From Clostridia bacterium (GTDB taxonomy: Bacteria; Bacillota; Clostridia; Oscillospirales; Acutalibacteraceae): a stretch of 10,668 bases of DNA. The notes under the pieces were generated by a model. It was not told where the DNA came from. It was given only the letters and a program-made list of their open reading frames with translations, and searched no databases. Location of the stretch: positions 1 through 10,668 of the forward strand of contig CAAFIS010000089.1 in assembly GCA_900763035.1 (NCBI GenBank), given 5' to 3'. Of the stretch, positions 5,212 through 10,668 are shown in pieces; position 1 is the stretch's first letter; each line of letters begins with the position of its first letter. A program made the position numbers and the translations under genes.

Positions 5212-6600
5212 ATGAAAAAGCAGATCGATATGTGTGAGGGGCCGCTGCTCGGCAACGTCCTGCGCTATACGATACCGATCGTCCTTACGGGCGTGCTGCA
5301 GCTGCTGTTCAATTCCGCCGACCTGATCGTGGTCGGCTGGTTCTGCGGACACGAGTCCGTTGCTGCGGTCGGCGCGACCGGTGCGCTGACCAACCTGATC
5401 ATCAACCTGTTCATCGGCCTGTCGGTGGGCGCGGGCGTTACGGTGGCGCAGGCCATCGGCGCCCGGCGGGACGGCGACATCGAGGAGACCGTGCACACGG
5501 CCGTGCCGGTGTCGGTGCTGTCCGGCGTGGTGCTGACCGCGATCGGTCTGCTGCTGTCGCGTACGTTTTTGGTATGGATGGGTACGCCGGACGACGTGAT
5601 CGGGCTGTCCACGGTCTATATGCGGCTGTATTTTTGCGGCATGGCGCCCTGTATGCTGTACAATTTCGGCGCCGCGATCCTGCGCGCCGCGGGCGACAGC
5701 CGCAGCCCGCTGATCTTCCTTACGATCGCCGGGGCGCTCAACGTCGTGCTCAACGTCATCTTCGTGGTATTCTTCGATATGAACGTGGCAGGCGTGGCGC
5801 TGGCGACGACGCTGTCGCAGACCCTGTCGGCCGCGCTGGTGCTGATCGCGCTGTGCCGCCGCACGGATGCCTGCCGCTTCACTTTCCGCCGCATGAAGAT
5901 CCACAAAACGGCGCTGTGGCGCATGGTGCGCATCGGGATGCCCGCCGGGCTGCAGGGGTCGCTGTTCTCGATCTCCAACGTGCTGATCCAGTCGTCGATC
6001 AACTCGTTCGGCTCGGTCGCGATGTCCGGCAACGCGGCATCGAGCAGCATCGAGGGCTTCGTGTACGTTTCGATGAACGCCGTGCAGCAGACGGCGATGA
6101 ACTTTGCCGGGCAGAACGTCGGTGCGCTGCACTATGACCGCGTGCGGCAGGTGCTGCGCGTGTGCATGGCGTGCGTGACCGGCATCGGGCTGGGGCTGGG
6201 GCTGATCGCGTTCTTTCTCGGCCGGCCGCTGCTGGGGATCTATATCACCGACAGCCCAGAGGCCATCCGGCTGGGCATGGAGCGCATGGGCTACATCGTG
6301 CTGCCGTATTTCCTTGACGGGCTGATGGAGGTCGCGACCGGCACGGTGCGCGGCATGGGCTATTCCATGGCACCCACGATCGCCACGGTCATGGGCGTGT
6401 GCGTGTTCCGCGTGGCGTGGATCTGGTGGATATTCCCGGCGCATCGGACGCTGGAAACGCTGTACGTCTCTTATCCGATCTCATGGATCCTGACGTTCGT
6501 CACGGAATACCTGATGTTCCTGTACTATTTCCGCAAGATCCGGCTGCGGCACGCTGACGCCGCAGCGCAGATCGCCGGACGGGTCGAGGCGCAGCCGTGA
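5212..6600 (+). CDS. MATE-family multidrug/toxin efflux transporter (NorM/DinF type)
   Basis: Inner-membrane antiporter that exports organic, often cationic, compounds using a sodium or proton gradient. The protein is 462 residues with about 12 hydrophobic segments in two halves, roughly 15-215 and 235-440, joined by a basic cytoplasmic loop (FRRMKIHKTALWRMVRIG, 225-242). Family features are MCEGPLLGNVLRYTIP (7-22), LFNSADLIVVGWF (32-44), the LRAAGDSRSPLIFL loop (157-170), GALNVVLN (174-181) and SFGSVAMSGNA (265-275). The start keeps the family-typical KKQID-M-x-EGPLL opening; GGGAGA lies 11 bases upstream, a slightly long spacing. The stop overlaps the GTG start of the next gene by four bases. 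Substrate cannot be told from sequence. Confidence 0.93.
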   Translation: MKKQIDMCEGPLLGNVLRYTIPIVLTGVLQLLFNSADLIVVGWFCGHESVAAVGATGALTNLIINLFIGLSVGAGVTVAQAIGARRDGDIEETVHTAVPVSVLSGVVLTAIGLLLSRTFLVWMGTPDDVIGLSTVYMRLYFCGMAPCMLYNFGAAILRAAGDSRSPLIFLTIAGALNVVLNVIFVVFFDMNVAGVALATTLSQTLSAALVLIALCRRTDACRFTFRRMKIHKTALWRMVRIGMPAGLQGSLFSISNVLIQSSINSFGSVAMSGNAASSSIEGFVYVSMNAVQQTAMNFAGQNVGALHYDRVRQVLRVCMACVTGIGLGLGLIAFFLGRPLLGIYITDSPEAIRLGMERMGYIVLPYFLDGLMEVATGTVRGMGYSMAPTIATVMGVCVFRVAWIWWIFPAHRTLETLYVSYPISWILTFVTEYLMFLYYFRKIRLRHADAAAQIAGRVEAQP

Positions 6601-7496
6601 GCGGCTACGTCTTCTCCGTCCCGCAGGAGTACGACGGGCAGACGCTGCAAACGTTTTTGCGGCGCGGCTGCGGGCTGTCGTGGCGGATGGTCGTCAAGCT
6701 CAAGCGCGTCCCCGGCGGCATGACCGCCGACGGACAGACGCTGCGCTCCATCGACCGCGTGCGCGCGGGACAGACCGTGCGCCTGACCATGCCGGACGAC
6801 GCGGTGAGGATCGAGGGCGCGGACATCCCGCTGACGGTCGCCTATGAGGACGATCACCTGCTGGTGATCGACAAGCCGCCGTATCTGGCCGTCCATCCCT
6901 CGGCCGGCAAGCCGGAGCCGACACTGGCCAATGCCGTGGTCGGCTATCTGGCCCGGCAGGGCGAGCCGCTGTCGTTCCGCCCGGTCAACCGGTTGGATCG
7001 CAACACCAGCGGTCTGCTGCTGGCTGCAAAGGATCCGCACATCGCCTATACGCTGGCGCAGAAGCCGCAGAAAGCCTATTACGCGATCGTGCTGGGCGAG
7101 CTGTGCGGCGAGGGGACGGTCGACCGGCCGATCCGCGTGCGGGAGGGCAGCTGCATCACCCGCGAGGTCGGCGAGGGCGGCAAGCCGAGCGTCACGCACT
7201 GGCGGGCACTGGCGACGGACGGCGAGATCACGCTGATCCGGCTGGTGCTGGAAACGGGGCGCACGCATCAGATCCGGGTGCACATGGCGTGGCTGGGGCA
7301 TCCGCTGGCGGGCGACACGATGTACGGCATGGACGAGACGTTGTTGCCCCGCCACGGTCTGCACTGTGCCCGCATGACGTTCGTCCACCCGGTAACGGGC
7401 GAGCAGATCGCGCTGTCCAGCCCGATCCCGCCCGATATGCGCGCGCTGCTGGAGGCGCGCGGCCTTTGGCGTGACGAATACGATATGCTGCCTTGA
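6597..7496 (+). CDS. RluA-family pseudouridine synthase
   Basis: Converts specific uridines in rRNA or tRNA to pseudouridine. The protein has 299 residues. An S4-like RNA-binding region occupies about 12-64 and is somewhat degenerate. The catalytic domain then begins VAYEDDHLLVIDKPPYLAVH (81-100). The catalytic motif is NRLDRNTSGLLL (131-142), with D134 the conserved nucleophilic Asp; Asn replaces the His often found before RLD, a variation seen in part of the family. KAYYAIVLGEL and GRTHQIRVHMAWLGHPLAGD complete the signature. Translation starts at GTG inside GTGA, where TGA ends the transporter gene. GAGG at 6586-6589 gives a 7-base spacing, and the S4 region would be truncated from any later start. 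The target base is not predictable (RluD/YlyB-like). Confidence 0.93.
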   Translation: MSGYVFSVPQEYDGQTLQTFLRRGCGLSWRMVVKLKRVPGGMTADGQTLRSIDRVRAGQTVRLTMPDDAVRIEGADIPLTVAYEDDHLLVIDKPPYLAVHPSAGKPEPTLANAVVGYLARQGEPLSFRPVNRLDRNTSGLLLAAKDPHIAYTLAQKPQKAYYAIVLGELCGEGTVDRPIRVREGSCITREVGEGGKPSVTHWRALATDGEITLIRLVLETGRTHQIRVHMAWLGHPLAGDTMYGMDETLLPRHGLHCARMTFVHPVTGEQIALSSPIPPDMRALLEARGLWRDEYDMLP

Positions 7497-7506
7497 CACG
7501 GCGGCA

Positions 7507-7557
7507 AAGCAAATAGGCGGGGCGGTCCGTTCGGACCGCCCCGCCTGTCGTTTGCTT
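7507..7557. terminator. Bidirectional intrinsic terminator between convergent operons
   Basis: The core is a perfect 14-bp stem, GGCGGGGCGGTCCG (7516-7529) with CGGACCGCCCCGCC (7532-7545). Outside it, AAGCAAA (7507-7513) pairs with TTTGCTT (7551-7557). On each strand the stem is preceded by an A-rich stretch and followed by a T-rich one (TGTCGTTTGCTT on plus, TATTTGCTTT on minus). It therefore serves both the pseudouridine synthase gene and proC, which converge here. Confidence 0.9.
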
Positions 7558-7587
7558 GCCCGGGATCGGGAGATATGCCGCGCAAGA

Positions 7588-8415
7588 TCACTCCTTGGCC
7601 ATCTCGCAGGTCTTTTCATAGGCTGCCGTGACGGCATCCATCGCCGCACAGCGCAGACCGGCGCGCTCCAGCGCGTGTACGCCGCGGATCGTGGTGCCGC
7701 CGGGGCTGCACACCGCATCCTTCAGCTCGCCGGGCGTGCGGCCGGTGGACAGCACCATCTGCGCCGCGCCCAGCACGGTCTGGGCGGCCAGCTCCGTCGC
7801 GACCTGCCGCGGCAGGCCGCATTCGACCGCGCCGTCCGCCAGCCCCTCGATGAACAGGTAGACGAACGCCGGTCCGCAGCCGGACAGCGCGCTGCCGGCA
7901 TCGATCAGCCGTTCCGGGACCGATACCAGCCGTCCCGCCGAGCCGAGCAGCACACAGAACTGCTCCAGCTGATCGGCGTTGACCCCGTTGGCCCCGGCAT
8001 ACAGGACCACGCCCTTGCCGACCTCAACGGGCGTGTTCGGCATGATGCGGATCGTGGGGCAGGTCATGCCCAGCATTTCGGTGATCCGGGCGACGGACAC
8101 GCCCGCCGCCATGGAAACGAGCACCGGCGGCATCAGCCGCTCCGCCAGCACGGGGCGCACCGTTTCCAGCAGCTCCGGCAGTGCCTGCGGCTTGACGCCG
8201 AGGAAGAGATAGTCGCTTTGTGCGATAACGGCGGCAGTATCCATCACGATGGCGTGCCTGCCCAGCCGCAGTGCCAGCTGCGTCGCCTTGCGCCGATCGT
8301 GATCCGTCAGCAGCAGGCTGACATCGGACGCCTTGTTGACGGCCATCGCCAATGCGCCGCCCATGTTCCCCGTCCCGATGAAGCCGACGTTGACGGGACG
8401 TTTTTCCTTGACCAT
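7588..8415 (-). CDS. proC: Pyrroline-5-carboxylate reductase ProC
   Basis: Last step of proline synthesis: NAD(P)H-dependent reduction of pyrroline-5-carboxylate to proline, in the cytosol. The protein is 275 residues, the usual size. The Rossmann nucleotide-binding loop is GFIGTGNMGGA (11-21). SGCGPAFVYLFIEGL and ELKDAVCSPGGTTIRGV in the C-terminal helical dimerisation domain carry the family signature. The reading frame is open further upstream, but GAAAGGAAGA lies just before the ATG at 8415 and the conserved Rossmann strand begins seven codons later, so that start is chosen. It is third in the proB-proA-proC order, 32 bases after proA, and ends 31 bases before the shared terminator. Confidence 0.96.
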   Translation of the reverse strand: MVKEKRPVNVGFIGTGNMGGALAMAVNKASDVSLLLTDHDRRKATQLALRLGRHAIVMDTAAVIAQSDYLFLGVKPQALPELLETVRPVLAERLMPPVLVSMAAGVSVARITEMLGMTCPTIRIMPNTPVEVGKGVVLYAGANGVNADQLEQFCVLLGSAGRLVSVPERLIDAGSALSGCGPAFVYLFIEGLADGAVECGLPRQVATELAAQTVLGAAQMVLSTGRTPGELKDAVCSPGGTTIRGVHALERAGLRCAAMDAVTAAYEKTCEMAKE

Positions 8416-8447
8416 ACCGATCTTCCTTTCTTTCGTCACGGCAGGAG

Positions 8448-9698
8448 TCAGCGCACCTGACCGCTGCCAAGGATGACGTATTTGTAGGTCGTCAGCTCCC
8501 GCAGGCCCATCGGGCCGCGGGCGTGCAGCTTTTGCGTGGAGATGCCCATCTCGCACCCCAGGCCGAACTCGCCGCCATCGGTGAACCGGGTGGAGGCGTT
8601 GACGTACACGGCCGCGCTGTCCACGGCGGCGGTGAACCGGACCGCTGCGGCCTCGTCCGCGGTGATGATGCTTTCGCTGTGGTGGGTGGAATGTGCCGCG
8701 ATGTGTCGGATGGCGGCATCCAGATCGTCCACGACCGCCACGGCCAGAATGTAGTCGAGAAATTCGGTATCGAAGTCATCCGGCCCGGCAGGCGTGCCGG
8801 AGATGAACGCCGCCGCCGCGGGGTCTAGCCGCAGCTCGACCGGATGGGGGCGCTCCGGCGCGCACAGGCGCGCCGCCAGCCGCGGCAGGAAATGCGCCGC
8901 GATGTCCCGATGGACAAGGCAGACCTCCGCCGCATTGCACACCGAGGGACGGCTGGTCTTGGCGTTGTCGATCACCGCGAGCGCCATGTCCTCGTCCGCT
9001 GCGCGGTCGACATAGATGTGGCAGATGCCGGTGCCCGTCTGGATGCACGGGACGGTCGCCTGCTCCACGCAGGCGCGGATCAGTCCCGCACCGCCGCGCG
9101 GGATCAGCAGATCCACCAGCCCTTCGGCGCGCATCAGCTCGTGCGCACTGTCGCGCGAGGTATCCTCCACCGGCACGATCAGGTCGGGATCCAGTCCCGC
9201 GCCCCGCAGCGCGCCGCGCAGGGCCGCGGCGATGGCCGCCGTACTGTGCGCGGCCTCTTTGCCGCCGCGCAGCACGCAGACGTTGCCGGACTTGATCGCC
9301 AGCGCCGCCGCGTCGGCCGTCACGTTCGGCCGGCTCTCGAAAATGATCGCAACGACGCCCAGCGGCACGCGTACCTTGCGGATCAGCAGACCGTTATCGC
9401 GGCGATGCTCCTCGATGATCTCGCCCACCGGGTCCGGCAGCGCCGCGACCTGACGGATGCCCTGTGCCATGACGCGGATGCGCCCCTCGTCCAGCCGCAG
9501 CCGGTCGAGCATGACGGCGGAGATCGCGCCCTCGGCCGCGGAAAGATCCTTTGCGTTCTCGCTCAGGATCGTATCCTTCGCCGCAAGCAGCGCGTCCGCC
9601 ATCGCGGGCAGTGCCGCGGCGCGCTGCGCCGCCGTTTGCGTGCCGAGACGCGCGGCAGCCCGCTTCGCGCGCAGCAGAAGCTCTTTCGTCGGGATCAT
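8448..9698 (-). CDS. proA: Gamma-glutamyl phosphate reductase ProA
   Basis: Second step of proline synthesis: NADPH reduction of gamma-glutamyl phosphate to glutamate semialdehyde, which cyclises to pyrroline-5-carboxylate. The protein is 416 residues, full length for this aldehyde dehydrogenase-superfamily enzyme. Visible are [20 protein letters not shown] (112-131, cofactor region), LRGGKEA (143-149), [11 protein letters not shown] (221-231) and the catalytic cysteine C254 in [11 protein letters not shown] (250-260). Near the C-terminus, [20 protein letters not shown] is the closing active-site segment. The ATG overlaps the proB stop (ATGA), and GGAGGAG sits just upstream inside proB. Coupled translation fits the idea that ProB hands labile glutamyl phosphate directly to ProA. 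Confidence 0.97.
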   Translation of the reverse strand: MIPTKELLLRAKRAAARLGTQTAAQRAAALPAMADALLAAKDTILSENAKDLSAAEGAISAVMLDRLRLDEGRIRVMAQGIRQVAALPDPVGEIIEEHRRDNGLLIRKVRVPLGVVAIIFESRPNVTADAAALAIKSGNVCVLRGGKEAAHSTAAIAAALRGALRGAGLDPDLIVPVEDTSRDSAHELMRAEGLVDLLIPRGGAGLIRACVEQATVPCIQTGTGICHIYVDRAADEDMALAVIDNAKTSRPSVCNAAEVCLVHRDIAAHFLPRLAARLCAPERPHPVELRLDPAAAAFISGTPAGPDDFDTEFLDYILAVAVVDDLDAAIRHIAAHSTHHSESIITADEAAAVRFTAAVDSAAVYVNASTRFTDGGEFGLGCEMGISTQKLHARGPMGLRELTTYKYVILGSGQVR

Positions 9699-10474
9699 AG
9701 GCTCTCCTCCTTTGCGGGCAAAAAGCGTGTGCCGACCGCCTTGCCCTCTACGATGGCGTACAGCACGTCCGGATCCTTTCCGTTGGCGATCACCATGGGG
9801 ATGCCCGCCGCGGTACTGATCTCGGCCGCACGGAGCTTCGTCTGCATCCCGCCCGTGCCGAGCGTGCTGCCCGCGCCGCCGGTCATGGCGCGGATCTGCG
9901 GCGTGATGCCCTCCACCACCGGCAGCAGACGCGCACGCGGATCCTTGTGGGGATCGGCGGTGTACAGGCCGTCGATGTCAGACAGCAGGATCAGCAGATC
10001 CGCCTGCACCGCCACGGCCACGATCGCGCCCAGCGTATCGTTATCGCCGATCGCGATCTCCTCGGTCGCGACGGTGTCGTTCTCATTGACGATCGGCAGC
10101 GCGCCCAGCTCCAGCAGGCGCGTGAGGGTGTTGTGGACGTTGTGCTCCCGCTGCGGGTGCTGCACGTCGTCCGCCGTCAGCAGCACCTGCGCCACGGTGT
10201 GGTTGTGTTCCGTGAACAGCTTATCGTAGGTGTACATCAGCTCGCACTGGCCGACGGCAGCGGCAGCCTGCTTGGTAGGCATATCCGCCGGGCGGTGACC
10301 GAGCGACAGCTTGCCGACCCCCATGCCGATGGCCCCGGAGGAGACGAGCACCAGCTCGTGTCCGGCGTTCTTCAGGTCGCTCATGACCTCGCACAGCCGC
10401 CCGACGCGGCGGATGTTCAGCAGGCCCGTGGCGTGGGCCAGCGTGGATGTTCCGACTTTGATGACGATGCGCAT
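9695..10474 (-). CDS. proB: Glutamate 5-kinase ProB, short form without PUA domain
   Basis: First and normally feedback-controlled step of proline synthesis: ATP-dependent phosphorylation of glutamate. The protein is 259 residues and consists of the amino-acid kinase domain only. KVGTST (6-11) and SSGAIGMG (45-52) bind phosphate; PIVNENDTV (127-135) contacts glutamate; [11 protein letters not shown] (165-175) and LGTGGMQTK (205-213) form the ATP site. Enterobacterial ProB is about 370 residues because of a C-terminal PUA domain; here the chain ends right after the kinase fold (FLPAKEESL) and runs straight into proA, so this is a natural short form rather than a broken gene. The frame is open upstream, but AAGGAGA at 10481-10487 selects the ATG at 10474, where the conserved [11 protein letters not shown] begins. 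Confidence 0.96.
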   Translation of the reverse strand: MRIVIKVGTSTLAHATGLLNIRRVGRLCEVMSDLKNAGHELVLVSSGAIGMGVGKLSLGHRPADMPTKQAAAAVGQCELMYTYDKLFTEHNHTVAQVLLTADDVQHPQREHNVHNTLTRLLELGALPIVNENDTVATEEIAIGDNDTLGAIVAVAVQADLLILLSDIDGLYTADPHKDPRARLLPVVEGITPQIRAMTGGAGSTLGTGGMQTKLRAAEISTAAGIPMVIANGKDPDVLYAIVEGKAVGTRFLPAKEESL

Positions 10475-10525
10475 GATCGTTCTCCTTTTTTCGCGCGGTG
10501 CGCGGATCTGTTCCCGTTCGGCAAC

Positions 10526-10554
10526 AGCATACCACGATCGGCGGCATTTCGCAA
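10526..10554 (-). promoter_or_regulatory. Probable sigma-A promoter of the proBAC operon
   Basis: On the minus strand, TTGCGA (10549-10554) and TATGCT (10526-10531) are 17 bases apart, each matching consensus in 4 of 6, with TGG before the -10 as an extended element. The start would be near 10519, giving a leader of about 45 bases. That leaves no room for a T-box, and no T-box core was seen. Confidence 0.65.
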
Positions 10555-10603
10555 GATGTGGGCAAAAATTCTCCGTCACATCGCCGGATCCGGCAAAAAA
10601 CGG

Positions 10604-10632
10604 TTGTGTTCGGCGCAGATCTCTGGTATAAT
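10604..10632 (+). promoter_or_regulatory. Strong extended -10 promoter firing out of the right edge
   Basis: A perfect TATAAT (10627-10632) preceded by TGG (extended -10), with TTGTGT (10604-10609) at 17-base spacing as a weak -35. It points away from proB, so a plus-strand gene or RNA should start just beyond the window; its identity cannot be seen. Confidence 0.75.
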
Positions 10633-10645
10633 AGCCTCGTAAGTC

Positions 10646-10663
10646 CGGTGCAGCGACGCACCG
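10646..10663 (+). other. Hairpin at the start of the outgoing transcript
   Basis: CGGTGC, a 6-base loop, and GCACCG form a perfect 6-bp stem within the first 25 bases of the transcript predicted from the 10604-10632 promoter. It could open a structured leader or a small RNA, but the window ends five bases later, so no class can be named. Confidence 0.4.
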
Positions 10664-10668
10664 ACGAT

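Noticed and set aside
5149..6444. A minus-strand open frame of 431 codons opposite the MATE gene
   Set aside because: His/Arg/Gln-rich shadow of a certain membrane-protein gene.
8844..10229. A plus-strand open frame of 461 codons opposite proA and proB
   Set aside because: It is antisense to two full, motif-bearing proline genes, and its translation resembles no protein family.
10583..10594. Perfect palindrome GCCGGATCCGGC flanked by an A-run, considered as a terminator
   Set aside because: A 12-base palindrome with no loop makes a poor hairpin, and the A-run on plus (T-run before it on minus) has the wrong polarity. It also lies upstream of both divergent genes, where no transcript should end.
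10475..10668. T-box riboswitch ahead of proB
   Set aside because: No T-box core (TGGNACCGCG-like) or terminator/antiterminator pair is present, and the predicted leader is too short.

Overview
This is a GC-rich chromosomal window, most likely from an anaerobic, spore-forming Clostridia lineage (Oscillospiraceae-like). Four things support that. The hrcA-grpE-dnaK operon sits under a textbook CIRCE operator. The DnaK N-terminus is the Gram-positive form, lacking the extra block found in proteobacterial DnaK. Transketolase is split into two genes. There is also a short DUF11 protein with no signal peptide, of a kind I associate with Clostridia. No tRNA, rRNA, CRISPR, insertion sequence or phage gene is visible.

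Layout. Minus strand, 1-2148: dnaK (cut by the left edge), grpE and hrcA, read leftwards from a TTGACA-17-TAATCT promoter whose start region is covered by CIRCE. HrcA represses its own operon, GrpE is the nucleotide exchange factor of DnaK, and the gene spacers carry GC-rich hairpins. Plus strand, 2149-3172: a divergent two-repeat DUF11 protein with a possible mother-cell (sigma-K/E-like) promoter. Plus strand, 3211-5085: the two transketolase subunits, one nucleotide apart, under an extended -10 promoter. Plus strand, 5212-7496: a MATE-family transporter whose stop overlaps the GTG start of an RluA-family pseudouridine synthase. A very strong bidirectional terminator (7507-7557) separates these from the convergent minus-strand operon proB-proA-proC (7588-10474), which encodes the whole glutamate-to-proline route. 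At the right edge a strong plus-strand promoter fires out of the window.

Most of the window is core housekeeping. The part that stands out is the DUF11 gene. Its protein is two roughly 142-residue units laid out in circularly permuted phase. The N-terminus (TFTNQATLRY) resembles the closing strand of the first domain (TITNTVSVRS), and the C-terminus stops exactly where the second domain would need that strand. Its only two lysines occupy equivalent places in the two repeats. This suggests head-to-tail strand exchange, perhaps with Lys-Asn isopeptide locking, to build a fibre, possibly on the spore surface. The repeat pattern is visible in the sequence; the fibre and its location are inference.
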